Below the pieces are notes generated by a model that did no database searches, was not told the DNA's origin, and saw only the letters and a program-made list of their open reading frames with translations. The position numbers were made by a program, and so were the translations under genes. From an uncultured Porphyromonadaceae bacterium (GTDB lineage Bacteria; Bacteroidota; Bacteroidia; Bacteroidales; Muribaculaceae), in contig URAU01000015.1 in NCBI GenBank assembly GCA_900545955.1, forward strand, positions 1 through 62,279: a stretch of DNA of 62,279 bases. Reading direction: 5' to 3'. Below, piece by piece: positions 42,856 to 53,300 of this stretch (positions are counted from its first letter, which is position 1; every line of letters begins with the position of its first letter).

Positions 42856-43478
42856 AATCCACTCCTTATTGATACATGACTTCGATTACCCTTAAGGCAC
42901 CAGAAAGATGTTTCAAAATTGACACGAAATAGCCGCGGTCATCCTCTCGTTGGCGTGATTGGTTTATATACACAAAAAGCGTAGGAATCTGTATCTGTTA
43001 CCGTCCTACTGGTCGAGGCATCTCGCATTGCCCTATTCATGTCGGACGGCAACGTGCAGAAGCCCACGCCAGTATATGCAAACTAAGCATCCGGCAGAAT
43101 CTCTCACAAGATTTCACGCCGAATGCAGGGTATTACATATCCACGGGCATCTACCGTTGCTCAATCCTTGACATGAATATGAAATTTTGCGAGAATTTCA
43201 GATGGTCAAGAATCAGCGCGGATAAACGCTTTCTATAATTTTCATGCATCCCGCTCCACATCTCCCCAGACCCAAAAGGATTCATCTTCAATCCTTTTTA
43301 CACTGGCGTAGACTATGCGTTGCGGTCTGCACCCGCTAAGTTACAAAGATTTTTGAAAACTACACAACCCCGTAATAGATTTTTAATGGTTACAACATAT
43401 CCATTGACCCATTGGCCCATATATGTTGGCCACAAAAAGCATGACAGACATTACAGAGCCAACATTTTTCGCCAACAT
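42856..43478. other. Long intergenic region, mostly featureless
   Basis: No convincing gene was found; short open frames here (for example 42959-43171) have no recognisable features. It holds the upstream region of the BspA-like gene, in which no consensus promoter was seen, and a terminator-like hairpin at 43274-43299. No tRNA cloverleaf was recognised. Confidence 0.5.
43274..43299 (+). terminator. Orphan intrinsic terminator
   Basis: AAAAGGATT pairs with AATCCTTTT around a 7-nt loop and is followed by one more T (a run of five T). No gene on the plus strand lies within 3.8 kb upstream, so it may end an unrecognised small RNA or an old gene remnant. Confidence 0.55.
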
Positions 43479-43688
43479 TGTAGGGACGCACGGCTCGTGC
43501 GTCCGTGTAATAAACTGAGAATCAAATATTATATAAGGACTCAAATATTATATAAGGACGCACAGACCGTGCGTCCCTACATTTCGGTGGTTTTGCAACA
43601 CCCAAAAGTAGGGATGCACCATGGTGCATCCGATTATCATCGTGTTAGGCGTATATAGACGGCGGATGCATCAGGATGCATCCCTACA
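43479..43688. repeat. Cluster of four REP-like palindromes (locus 3)
   Basis: Four units: 43479-43507 and 43556-43581 with the GGACGCAC/GTGCGTCC core, facing each other; 43609-43632 with GGATGCACC/GGTGCATCC; and 43664-43688 with GGATGCATC/GATGCATCC. Each has TGTAGG (or TAGGG, or its complement) on one side, again in paired, opposing orientation. Confidence 0.82.
43522..43559. repeat. 19-bp perfect tandem duplication
   Basis: TCAAATATTATATAAGGAC occurs twice without spacer, between two REP-like units. Confidence 0.9.
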
Positions 43689-43784
43689 ATCTGATAATCA
43701 AGTATATTAATAAATTTACGAAGCAATAAGGATTGTATTATCCTCACAATTGCGCCCCAGTTCAACTATTTATATGGTAAAACC

Positions 43785-45137
43785 TTACAGGCCGGAGAGG
43801 AAGATGAGGAGGATGGCGGAGGGGGCGACATAGCGGAGGCAGAAGATGAGGGCGGCTACAGCCACGCGGCCCCGGCGGCCGTCGAGGGCGAGTTCATTTC
43901 TGACAACCGCGCGCTTCATCACCCAGCCGACAAGGATGGATACCATCATGCCGCCCACGGGAAGCAGGATGTTGGACGACACATAGTCGAACATGCCGAA
44001 GATGGTGCGCCCGCAGAGGGTAGCGCCGGAGAGCGGGCCGAACGAGAGGGCGCAGGCCGTGCCGGCCGTCATGGCGATGGCTGTAGTGAGGATGGTGGCC
44101 GATGAGCGGCGCATATGGCATTCCTCGGTGAAGAAGGCGATGGAAATTTCGCTCATCGAGATGGTCGAGGTGAGCGATGCCACAAGTAGCAGGAGGAAGA
44201 AAAGCGTGGCCCATACATTGCCCCACGCAAGATGGGAGAAGATGGCCGGGAGCACCTCGAACACGAGGCGCGGACCCGACTCGGGCGAAGCCCCGAAGGT
44301 GAACACCGCCGGAAAGATAACTATTCCGGCCATCACGGCCACGAGCGTATCGAGCCCGGCAATAGTCGAGGCGCTGCGCAGCAGGCGCGTCTCGGACCGA
44401 AAATAGCTGGCATAGGTGAGCAGGCACCCAAGTCCGAGCGACAGCGAGAAAAACGCCTGCCCCATCGCTCCGATAAGCACGGAGGGAGTGATAGCCGAAA
44501 AGTCGGGCCTGAAAAGGAACAGAAGTCCTTCCCGGGCCTCAGGCATCATCAGAGAGTTGACACAGAAGGCCATCAGAAGCACGAACAGCAGCGGTGTAAG
44601 CACGTTCGACACGCGCTCTATCCCCTTTTCGACGCCACGGCACATTATCACGTAGTTCAGCGCAAGGAAGCCGAGCGTCCACCCTACGGGCTGCCACGAG
44701 GCGGTAAACGAAGCGAATTCCTCGTGGAGTTGCGTCTCGCTTCCGGCAAAACCGCCCACGGAGTGAACCACATAGCTGGCCGTCCATCCGGCCACCACGC
44801 TGTAGAAGCTCAGTATCATCAGCGAAGCCACGATGCCCATCAGGGCCACGAGCCGCCACAGCGGCGAGCCGTGGATCTTGCGGAACGCGCCGTAGATGTT
44901 CGACCCGGTGGAACGGCCGACTATGAACTCGGCCGTAATTACCGGGATGCCAATCAGGAGGATACACCCCAGATAGACAATAAGAAACGCTCCCCCTCCG
45001 TGCATGCCTGCCTCGTAGGGGAAACGCCATATGTTGCCCAGCCCTACGGCCGAGCCTACGGTGGCGGCAATCACGCCCAGACGGGTTGCGAACTGGGCGC
45101 GGCTGCCGCCGCCTTTGTGTCGGTTATTTTCTTGCAT
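43785..45137 (-). CDS. Neurotransmitter:sodium symporter (NSS) family transporter
   Basis: A 450-residue LeuT-fold transporter that moves an amino acid or related solute with sodium. Helix 1 holds the sodium and substrate-binding segment GSAVGLGNIWRFPYEAG, followed by GGGAFLIVYLGCILLIGIPVITAEFIVGR; helix 6 region has GAMGQAFFSLSLGLGCLLTYASYF, and about 11-12 membrane segments are visible. Substrate cannot be told, although bacterial members often carry tryptophan, tyrosine or leucine. It begins 32 bp after the DUF349 stop on the same strand, so the genes are probably co-transcribed. Start ATG 45137. Confidence 0.93.
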   Translation of the reverse strand: MQENNRHKGGGSRAQFATRLGVIAATVGSAVGLGNIWRFPYEAGMHGGGAFLIVYLGCILLIGIPVITAEFIVGRSTGSNIYGAFRKIHGSPLWRLVALMGIVASLMILSFYSVVAGWTASYVVHSVGGFAGSETQLHEEFASFTASWQPVGWTLGFLALNYVIMCRGVEKGIERVSNVLTPLLFVLLMAFCVNSLMMPEAREGLLFLFRPDFSAITPSVLIGAMGQAFFSLSLGLGCLLTYASYFRSETRLLRSASTIAGLDTLVAVMAGIVIFPAVFTFGASPESGPRLVFEVLPAIFSHLAWGNVWATLFFLLLLVASLTSTISMSEISIAFFTEECHMRRSSATILTTAIAMTAGTACALSFGPLSGATLCGRTIFGMFDYVSSNILLPVGGMMVSILVGWVMKRAVVRNELALDGRRGRVAVAALIFCLRYVAPSAILLIFLSGL

Positions 45138-45169
45138 TCAATAATTTAAGGGGGGAACACCCCGAAGGG

Positions 45170-47110
45170 TCAGAGCTGGGCGTCGATCAGCGCGATTTTC
45201 TGCTCGATGGCGGCCAGATCGTCCTTGATGCGCTGGATACGGCGCTCCATTTCGCGTACCATCGAATCGCCGCTCTTGCTCTTGGAACTGAGGAAACCGA
45301 GGTTATTTTCGTAGGTTTTCAGCTCGTTGCGCTTGATTTCATAGGCGCGCACAATGCGGTCGCGCTCGCGGCGCAGCTTGGCGGCGTCGCCGCTCATCTC
45401 CTTGACGACATCCTCAAAGCGGCTTGCGCCGGCTCCGTCGCGACGGGCACGCGAATAAAATGCGTCGCAGAGGGCGCGGTATTCGTCGTAAATCTTATCC
45501 TTTTCGCGGAAAGGCACATGGCCGATCTCCTGCCAGCGGGCCTGCAGCTCCTTCACCTTCGGCATGGCCTCGGCGCGCGGCGTGTCGGCTCCGATAGCCT
45601 TGAGTGCCTCGATAATCTCGCGCTTGGCCTTGAGGTTGGCCTGCTCCTCGGAGCGACCCTCGCTCTGGTTGCGCTTGCGGGCTTCAAAGAAGGTATCGCA
45701 TGCTTTCTGGAAACGCTGCCATACGGCGTCGCTCTGCTTTTTAGCCACGGTACCTATCGTCTTCCACTCCTTCTGGAGAGCCACGAGGCGGTCGGCCGTG
45801 CGGCGCCAGTCGGTGCTTTCGCTCAACGCCTCGGCCTGCTCGCAGAGGGCAATTTTCTTGGCGAGGTTGGCGGCGAGCTCATCTTTCACGGCGCGATAGT
45901 ATTCGCCCTTGAGGGTGAAGAAGTTATCGCACGCCTTGCGGAAGCGGGCGAAGAGAGCGTTGTTAATCTTGCGCGATGCGAAACCGAGCGTCTTCCATTC
46001 CTGCTGGGCGGCGATTATGGTTTTGGTAGCCTCCTCCCATGCTCCGAAAGATTTGAACTGAGTGCAGTCGATGGCCTCTACTCGTTCGCAGATAGCCGTC
46101 TTGGCCTGCTCGTTGGCAGCTTCGCGGGCCTTGCGCTCCTCGAAGAAAGCCTGATATTTCTTATTGACTACGGCCGAGGCATCCTTGAAGCGCTGCCAGA
46201 TTTCCTCGCGCAGTTCCTTGGCCACGGGGCCGGTCTGACGCCATTCGTCGTGAAGGTTCTGCAGGCGTTTGAACGCGAGCACCACATCATCGTCGGCGTC
46301 GAGTTTTTCAGCCTCCTCACAGAGGAGAGTCTTGAGCTCCAGATTCTTGCGGAAATCGTAGTCGCGCAGGTCCTTATTGACCTTCAGCTGGTCGTAGAAC
46401 TGCTCCACGGTAGCCTGATACGTCTTCCAGAGGTCGGTAGCTTCAGTGGGAGGCACATCGCCGATGGCCTTGAACTCGGCCTGAATCTCCTTCACGCGCG
46501 GGAATGTGCGGTTCACGTTGTCGGTGTCGGCAGAAAGCTGCTGAAGTTCCTCGATAAGAGCCTTCTTGCGGTCGAGGTTGGCGGCAAGTTCAGCCTCGTG
46601 GGCGGCGGTGAGAGCAGCCTTGCGGTCGCGAACTGCGTTCATAAGCTCCTTGAACTTCTCTTCGGCGGGGTCGAGAGCCGGTAAAAAATCGGCCTCGGCA
46701 TTTCCGGCAGCCAGAAAATCGGCCATTTCGGCCTCGAGTTCAGCCTTCCGGAAGGAATAGAACAACTGTTTGAGGCGAGCCACCTCCTCGCGCGAGATTT
46801 CGACGGCATCGGCCGAAGCCAGACGGGTAAGAGCCTCAAGCACTTCGGCCTTGTCGGCCGGACCTTTGGGGGCTTCGGCAGCCTCGGCCTCAGGCATCTG
46901 CTCTTGAGCAGTTTCAGCCTCAGCGGCCTTCGTTTCATCAGCTTCGGCCTCGGGAGCCTGCGCTACAGGTTCGGTGGCTTCGGGAGTGGATTCAGACTCG
47001 GGAGAAGCGGAGGGGGTAACTTCGGCCGTAGCCTGAGGCTCGGCCTGGGGAGCAGTGGGTTGAACGTCAGCCATAGGATTTTCGGCAGCGTCCGACGTAC
47101 GCATTTCCAT
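45170..47110 (-). CDS. DUF349 repeat protein
   Basis: A 646-residue protein: an acidic, alanine- and glutamate-rich low-complexity N-terminus of about 120 residues, then about five DUF349 repeats, each recognisable by a W-x-x-[IL]-G motif and a long helix (WKTLGFASRKINNALFARFRKAC, WKTIGTVAKKQSDAVWQRFQKAC, WQEIGHVPFREKDKIYDEY), ending in a coiled coil (MVREMERRIQRIKDDLAAIEQKIALID). Function unknown. Start is ATG 47110 or 47074; the frame runs to 47161 but begins in the probable leader. A good promoter lies at 47226-47258. Confidence 0.85.
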   Translation of the reverse strand: MEMRTSDAAENPMADVQPTAPQAEPQATAEVTPSASPESESTPEATEPVAQAPEAEADETKAAEAETAQEQMPEAEAAEAPKGPADKAEVLEALTRLASADAVEISREEVARLKQLFYSFRKAELEAEMADFLAAGNAEADFLPALDPAEEKFKELMNAVRDRKAALTAAHEAELAANLDRKKALIEELQQLSADTDNVNRTFPRVKEIQAEFKAIGDVPPTEATDLWKTYQATVEQFYDQLKVNKDLRDYDFRKNLELKTLLCEEAEKLDADDDVVLAFKRLQNLHDEWRQTGPVAKELREEIWQRFKDASAVVNKKYQAFFEERKAREAANEQAKTAICERVEAIDCTQFKSFGAWEEATKTIIAAQQEWKTLGFASRKINNALFARFRKACDNFFTLKGEYYRAVKDELAANLAKKIALCEQAEALSESTDWRRTADRLVALQKEWKTIGTVAKKQSDAVWQRFQKACDTFFEARKRNQSEGRSEEQANLKAKREIIEALKAIGADTPRAEAMPKVKELQARWQEIGHVPFREKDKIYDEYRALCDAFYSRARRDGAGASRFEDVVKEMSGDAAKLRRERDRIVRAYEIKRNELKTYENNLGFLSSKSKSGDSMVREMERRIQRIKDDLAAIEQKIALIDAQL

Positions 47111-47225
47111 AAAAACGTGAAAAAGATTTATTATATAACAAGGGGCACAGCCACCGCCCACCCTCGGCTCGGCGCTTTAAAAGCGCCCTACGGCGGTGAG
47201 CATTAGCTTTTTCCAAAACAATTGC

Positions 47226-47258
47226 CAAATATAACCATAATTTCCGATTCCCGCCAAA
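47226..47258 (-). promoter_or_regulatory. Promoter of the DUF349 operon
   Basis: TTTG and TATATTTG 21 bp apart on the minus strand, giving a leader of about 110 nt that includes the small palindrome GGCGCTTTAAAAGCGCC at 47171-47187. Confidence 0.7.
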
Positions 47259-47320
47259 TTATTCTCCGCAATTATACATCCATGCGTGGAATGGCGGAGG
47301 TTTAAATTGGGTTAAAATGG

Positions 47321-47351
47321 TTGTGGAGGGGAAAAGGATGGCGTAACTTTG
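47321..47351 (+). promoter_or_regulatory. Orphan consensus promoter
   Basis: TTG and TAACTTTG exactly 20 bp apart. Predicted transcription starts near 47357, only about 10 bp before a strong terminator stem, so the product would be an RNA of about 35 nt, unless read-through occurs. Confidence 0.75.
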
Positions 47352-47366
47352 TAAAAATATACGCCG

Positions 47367-47391
47367 GAGGCGGTCGCACCGCCTCTTTTTT
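47367..47391 (+). terminator. Intrinsic terminator just after the orphan promoter
   Basis: GAGGCGG, loop TCGCA, CCGCCTC, then six T. Strong and canonical, about 10 bp after the predicted transcription start. Confidence 0.9.
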
Positions 47392-47403
47392 GATGAAAAC
47401 CTT

Positions 47404-47589
47404 TAAGTAACTGTTCAAATTTATTTCATACTTTCCAGATCTAATTATTTCAACATTTCCGCGGTAAAATTTTCGATTCTTTTCCTCTCTTCATCAGTCG
47501 TGTAGACATCTACACTCCTTCTTCATCGAGAAAAATCTTCTGAAAATTTTCCTCCCGGAAATATTAAAATAATTTCGACCAGTTACTTA
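47404..47589 (-). mobile_element. 186-bp MITE-like palindromic element, complete copy
   Basis: Bounded by perfect 10-bp terminal inverted repeats (TAAGTAACTG and CAGTTACTTA). Inside, the two halves form a large imperfect palindrome: each has an ATTTCCG followed by AAAATTTTC and meets at the central GTGTAGA-CA-TCTACAC. No coding frame. The opposite-strand copy at 59853-60023 is about 96 percent identical. No target-site duplication is evident. Confidence 0.8.
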
Positions 47590-47635
47590 TCGGAATACCG
47601 ATTTGCTACTGATGAAAGATTCTTATTCGCGATTG

Positions 47636-48472
47636 ATGAAAATGGATATTTACAGATACTTACGATATGCGGCCGTGGCGATAGCAGCAATGTTTGCCTG
47701 CACGGATGCCATGGCCGAAGGCGACGCTACTTTCCGATGGTTTGAATACTGTCCGGGCGTCGAGCGCCAGGTGGTTGTGCGCTCCGGCGATTCGCAAAGC
47801 AGGCGCGCAGTGCGGAAAAAGAAGGGGCGCCGCAACCGCACGCGCGTTTCGGAGATGCGCCCCGACGTACGCGTAGAGCGTGTGGCGCCTACAAACTGCT
47901 TCACCGACTCGTTTGCTTCCCCTGAACTCAGCGAGCGCTGGAGCCACATCAACGAACCCGACGACGACAACTACCGCATAACGCCCGACGGACTGACGCT
48001 CACCCCTACCTACGTCAACCTTTCCAACACACATTATTCGCCCACGGCCATATTCCTCGATACGGCCGAGGGTCCGTTTGTGTCGGCCTGTCAGGTTGAC
48101 TACACGCCTTCCACGCCCCACGATTTCGCGGGGATGGCGCTCTACGCCGACGCCGGCAGCACTATAACTTTCGGCCGGACGATAGTCAACGGGCGTCAGG
48201 CCGTGGTGGTGCGCTCGCTGCGCGACGGCTACGTCACCACAGCCTATCAGCCTCTTCAGGATTATGAGACCGGCTACACGCTCTGGCTGCGCATGAAGAG
48301 CTACGACGGCGAGGTATCTTTCTTCTATTCCACCAACCACGGAGCCACATGGACGCCCGTAGCCAACAATCTCCCGCTCCCCGGCGAGGCTGCCTCCGAG
48401 GCCGGAAAGGAGGAAGCATCGCCCGAACCGCGCTTCCTGTTAGGCCTCTATACCTCCACCTTCGGCAACTGA
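47636..48472 (+). CDS. Secreted lone GH43-C-terminal-like (concanavalin-fold) domain protein
   Basis: A 278-residue protein with a signal peptide (about 1-28) and a basic stretch RRAVRKKKGRRNRTR at about 59-73. From CFTDSFASPELSERWSHINEP onward it resembles the C-terminal concanavalin-like domain of GH43 xylosidases/arabinanases: GLTLTPTYVNLS, ACQVDYTPSTPHDFAGMALY, TLWLRMKSYDGEVSFFYSTNHGATWTPV. The five-bladed catalytic domain that normally precedes it is missing, so it probably binds carbohydrate only or is a remnant. Possible starts are ATG 47612, 47636 and 47642; 47636 precedes the signal peptide best. The 186-bp element ends 46 bp upstream. Confidence 0.7.
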   Translation: MKMDIYRYLRYAAVAIAAMFACTDAMAEGDATFRWFEYCPGVERQVVVRSGDSQSRRAVRKKKGRRNRTRVSEMRPDVRVERVAPTNCFTDSFASPELSERWSHINEPDDDNYRITPDGLTLTPTYVNLSNTHYSPTAIFLDTAEGPFVSACQVDYTPSTPHDFAGMALYADAGSTITFGRTIVNGRQAVVVRSLRDGYVTTAYQPLQDYETGYTLWLRMKSYDGEVSFFYSTNHGATWTPVANNLPLPGEAASEAGKEEASPEPRFLLGLYTSTFGN

Positions 48473-48676
48473 AAGGTTATGCCCGGCAAAAATTTAAAGG
48501 ATTTTATGACTTTATAATAGCGAAAGTTGTTATATAATTGTGTAATTTCGCCTTCCCAAAGTGTTAAATAGGCGTCGGCGTTAACTTAATTTCCAATAGG
48601 TAGCCGCGCCTATGCCACCAGAAGGTGCTATTGCCCGCAACGCACTTCTACATTTCAACTTCACTACAACGTATTT

Positions 48677-50341
48677 ATGAGAAAACTCCCCATACTTCTT
48701 GCCGCAGCGGCTCTCGCCACATTGATCGCCGTGGGCGCCACGCGCAGCTCGAAATCGGCCATCACGCGCAATCTCGACGTGTTCACATCGCTCTACAAGG
48801 CGCTCCAGACCAACTACGTCGACTCTATCGACGCCGACAAATCGATGAAAACCGCCATCGACGCCATGCTGGGCGAGATAGACCCATACACGGAATACAT
48901 TCCCGAATCGGAGCAAGATGAGTTCCTCACCATCTCGACCGGCGAATACGGCGGCATCGGCAGCTACATCAACCAGCGCCCGGAGGGGGGCGTGCAGGTT
49001 ACGGAGCCGCGCTTCGGCACACCATCGCAACGCGCAGGTCTGCGTCCCGGCGACGTATTCCTCGTAATCGACGGCGACAGCGTGGCAAAATCGCCCAGCT
49101 CGGAAGTGAGCAAGAAGCTGCGCGGACAGGCCGGAACCGACGTGAAGGTGACGGTACGCCGCCCGTATGTGGAGGATTCGATTCTCGACTTCACCATCAC
49201 GCGCGAGAAAATCGACGTGGACCCCGTGCCATACTACGGAGTGGCACGCGACGGCATAGGATACATCCAGATCACCACATTCAACGACAAGACATTCTCC
49301 CAGACCCGCGATGCCCTGCTCGACCTCAAGAAGAACCCGGCTGTGAAATCCATCGTTCTCGATCTGCGCAACAACGGGGGCGGCCTCCTCGAAAGCGCCG
49401 TGCAGGTGGTAGGGCTTTTTGTGCCGAAGGGCACCGAGGTGCTCCGCACGCGCGGCAAGGGGTTGCTCAACGAAAAAATCTATAAGACAACCCATCAGCC
49501 GGTCGACACCGAAATCCCCCTGGCCGTTCTCGTCAACTCCGGCTCGGCCTCTGCGGCGGAAATCGTCACCGGTGCCCTTCAGGATCTCGACAGGGCCGTA
49601 ATAGTGGGCGAACGCTCGTTTGGCAAGGGCCTCGTGCAGTCAACCAAGCAGCTGCCCTACAACGGGATGCTGAAAGTTACCATCGCTAAATACTACATCC
49701 CCTCCGGACGCCTCATTCAGGCCATCGACTACTCCCACCGCAATCCCGACGGCTCGGTAGGCCGTATCCCCGACAGCCTCACCACCGTATGGCATACCCG
49801 CGCCGGCCGCGAAGTGCGAGACGGCGGCGGTATCACCCCCGACATCAAGGTCGAGCTGCCCGAGGGCAACCGACTGGTCTACAACATAATCCGCGACAAC
49901 TGGAGTTTCGACTTCGCCAACCGCTACGCCGCCCGCCACGACTCGGTGGCCGCTCCCGAAGCGTTTGAGATTACCGATACCATCTTCAACGAATTCAAGG
50001 CCTTCATCGACCCCGGCAAATTCAAATACGACCGCACCACCGACATGATAATGGAGCAGTTGCAGAAAGCCGCCGAAACCGAAGGCTATCTCAACGACGA
50101 GGTGCAGGCCGGACTCGACTCGCTCAAGACGCTGCTTCACCACGACCTCAACCGCGACCTTGATTTCAACCGCAAGCTCATCAGCGAATATCTCGCCTCG
50201 GAAATCCTTCAGCGCTACTACTACGAGCGCGGCGCTATAATTTCCTCTCTCAAAACCGACCAGGAGCTCGATTCGGCCGCAGCCGTGCTTTCAGACCCCA
50301 CGCGCTACCGTGCCATCCTTTCTCCCGCAAAAAAGAGATAA
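48677..50341 (+). CDS. S41 family C-terminal processing protease
   Basis: A 554-residue periplasmic serine protease of the CtpA/Tsp group. An N-terminal membrane/signal segment (1-20) is followed by a helical region (DPYTEYIPESEQDEF), a PDZ domain (VTEPRFGTPSQRAGLRPGDVFLVIDGDSV) and the S41 core: IVLDLRNNGGGLLESAVQV, the serine in VLVNSGSASAAEI and the lysine in ERSFGKGLVQ, giving the Ser-Lys dyad. A helical C-terminal region of about 150 residues is as in Bacteroidetes homologues. mfd starts 30 bp downstream. Confidence 0.94.
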   Translation: MRKLPILLAAAALATLIAVGATRSSKSAITRNLDVFTSLYKALQTNYVDSIDADKSMKTAIDAMLGEIDPYTEYIPESEQDEFLTISTGEYGGIGSYINQRPEGGVQVTEPRFGTPSQRAGLRPGDVFLVIDGDSVAKSPSSEVSKKLRGQAGTDVKVTVRRPYVEDSILDFTITREKIDVDPVPYYGVARDGIGYIQITTFNDKTFSQTRDALLDLKKNPAVKSIVLDLRNNGGGLLESAVQVVGLFVPKGTEVLRTRGKGLLNEKIYKTTHQPVDTEIPLAVLVNSGSASAAEIVTGALQDLDRAVIVGERSFGKGLVQSTKQLPYNGMLKVTIAKYYIPSGRLIQAIDYSHRNPDGSVGRIPDSLTTVWHTRAGREVRDGGGITPDIKVELPEGNRLVYNIIRDNWSFDFANRYAARHDSVAAPEAFEITDTIFNEFKAFIDPGKFKYDRTTDMIMEQLQKAAETEGYLNDEVQAGLDSLKTLLHHDLNRDLDFNRKLISEYLASEILQRYYYERGAIISSLKTDQELDSAAAVLSDPTRYRAILSPAKKR

Positions 50342-50371
50342 GTTCCCGACAGACAGTACATATCCCCCGAA

Positions 50372-53300
50372 ATGCAGCTTCAGGAAATTGAGTCAGCTTT
50401 CATAACGCCTGCCCGCTCGCGCGCCATCGTCAAGGCCGTAGAGCTGGCAGGCAGTCAGCGTGTGGAATTCAAGGGACTCTCCGGTTCGTCGGCTGCCATG
50501 GCGCTTGCAGCCATCGGCCCGCTTCCGCACCCCGTTGTCATCGTAGCCGATACGCTCGACGACGCCGGATATCTTTATCAGGACCTCTCTCGGCTGCTGG
50601 GCGAACAGGCTGTAGCTATGCTACCATCGGCCTACAAACGCGATATTAAATACGGTAGGGTCGACCCTCCATCGCAGATTATGCGCATCGAGACGCTCAA
50701 CCGCCTGGGCGACCCCGCCGACAAGGCGCTGCGTGCCGTAGTCACCTACCCCGAGGCCATCGCCGAGAAGGTGGCCCGCAAGGCCGACCTTTCGGCTCAT
50801 ACGCTCAGGCTGGCTGCAGGCGAGGAAATCAATCTCGACGACACCCGCAAATGGCTTCTCGACAACGGATTCGGCCAGGTGGACTATGTATACGAACCTG
50901 GCCACTTCGCCATCCGCGGCTCTATAATCGACATATTCGGTTATTCTTCGGAACTCCCCTACCGCGTCGACCTCTTCGGCGATGAAATCGAGTCGATCCG
51001 CACATTCAACATCGAGACCCAGCTCTCCGAGCGCAAACTCGACAGCATCTCCGTGACGGCCAACGTGGCTACCGACAGCGACTCCGCCGGCGAAAGCCTG
51101 CTCGACTTCGTAGCATCGGACACGCTTCTGTGCGTTCGTTCCGAGCAGTTCGCCCTCGGGCGCATCGACGCCGTATGCAGCGAAACCTTCAGCACCTCCT
51201 CGATGCTCGCCGACGAAGGCGACGCCAACGCACTGAAAAATCTCGTCGACCCGGAGCGCTTCCACGCCCGATGGGAAACTTTCGCGAAAATACATTTCTC
51301 GGGCGAGAAAGCACCCGACGCCGAAATTTCCGACGAGCCCCAGCCACAAAACTCCACCGCTGCTCCGGCCGCAAAGCTCGTCACGGCGCGCGGCACAGCC
51401 ACACTCGACTTCGGCTGCACTCCCCAGGGACTCTACCACAAGAATTTCGACCTTATCTCGGCCTCGTTCACCCATCTGCTCGAACAGGGTTATACTCTTT
51501 ATATCCTAAGCGACAGCGAGAAGCAGATTGAACGCCTGCGCGCAATTTTCGACGAGCGCGGCGACAAAATCCCATTCACACCGGTGCTCTCCACACTCCA
51601 CGAGGGGTTTGTGGACCATACCGTCCGCGCCTGCTTCTTCACCGACCACCAGATTTTCGACCGCTTCCACAAATATACCCTCAAGGGGGAGCGCGCCCGC
51701 TCGGGTAAGCTCGCCCTCTCGCTAAAGGAGCTGCAGTCAATCGAGCCGGGCGACTTCATCGTCCACGTGGACCACGGCGTAGGCCGCTTCGGCGGACTCC
51801 TGCGCACGCAGGTCAACGGCTCGACCCAGGAGATGATAAAGCTCGTCTACAAGAACAACGACTGCATTTTCGTGTCGATCCATTCGCTCCACAAGCTCGC
51901 AAAATACCGCGGCAAGGAAGGGGTTGAGCCAACGGTCAACAAACTCGGCTCCGGCGCGTGGAACCGCCTGAAAGAGAAGACCAAGAGCAAGCTCAAGGAT
52001 ATCGCCCGCGACCTTATCCGCCTCTACGCGGCGCGCAAGGAGGAGAAAGGGTTCAGTTTCTCGCCCGACTCATATCTGCAGCACGAGCTGGAGGCCTCAT
52101 TCATCTACGAGGACACTCCCGACCAGACTACGGCCACAAACGCCGTGAAACAGGATATGGAAAGCCCGCGCCCTATGGACCGCCTTATTTGCGGCGATGT
52201 GGGTTTCGGAAAGACCGAGATAGCCGTGCGCGCAGCCTTCAAGGCCGCCACCGACGGCAAACAGGTGGCCGTGCTCGTGCCCACCACGGTGCTCGCCTAC
52301 CAACATTTCAACACCTTCCGCAGCCGTCTGGCCGACTTCCCCGTGAGGGTGGAATATCTCTCGCGCGCACGCACCGGCAAGCAGGCGAAGCAGATTCTCG
52401 CCGACCTCGCAGAGGGAAAGATCGACATACTGATCGGTACCCACCGCATCGTCGGGAAGGACGTGAAGTTCCACGACCTCGGCCTGCTTGTAATCGACGA
52501 GGAGCAAAAATTCGGCGTGGCCGTAAAGGAGAAACTCAAACATCTGAAGGTCAACGTCGACACGCTCACCATGAGCGCGACTCCGATTCCGCGAACGCTC
52601 CAGTTCTCGCTTATGGGCGCGCGCGACCTCTCGGCCATAACCACTCCGCCGCCAAACCGCTACCCCATCCTCACCTCCGTCAACACCCTCACCGACGACA
52701 TCCTGGCCGAAGCGCTCAATTTCGAGCTTAGCCGCAACGGTCAGACATTCATAATCAACAACCGCATCGAGGGTCTATACCAGCTCGAGCAGATGGTGAA
52801 GCGCGTAGTACCCGACGCGCGCACGCTCGTGGCCCACGGCCAACTGCCCCCGGAACAGCTCGAGAAGGCCGTTCTCGACTTCGCCAACCACGACTACGAT
52901 ATTCTGCTGGCCACTACCATTGTGGAGAGCGGCATCGACATGCCCAACGTGAACACCATCATCGTAAACAACGCCCAGAACTTCGGCCTGAGCGAGCTGC
53001 ATCAGCTGCGCGGACGCGTCGGCCGCTCCTCGCGCAAGGCGTTCTGCTACCTGATGGTGCCTCCGGGCACTCCGCTCACGCCCGTAGCGCGCCGTCGCCT
53101 ACAGGCCATCGAAAGTTTCAGCGACCTCGGAAGCGGCATCCACATAGCCATGCAGGACCTCGACATACGTGGCGCCGGCAACCTGCTCGGCGCCGAGCAG
53201 AGCGGCTTCATAGCCGATCTGGGCTACGAGACCTACCAGAAAATTCTTAAGGAAGCCGTAACGGAACTGCGCACCGAGGAATTCTCCGACACGCTGAAGG

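Noticed and set aside
42856..43784. Possible tRNA or known structured RNA in the long gap
   Set aside because: No cloverleaf, CCA-ending acceptor stem or RNase P/tmRNA/6S signature could be recognised by eye.
45086..46684. 532-codon open frame on the plus strand
   Set aside because: It is antisense to the DUF349 gene, whose protein is clearly real; GC-rich codon bias keeps opposite frames open. The translation has no family features.
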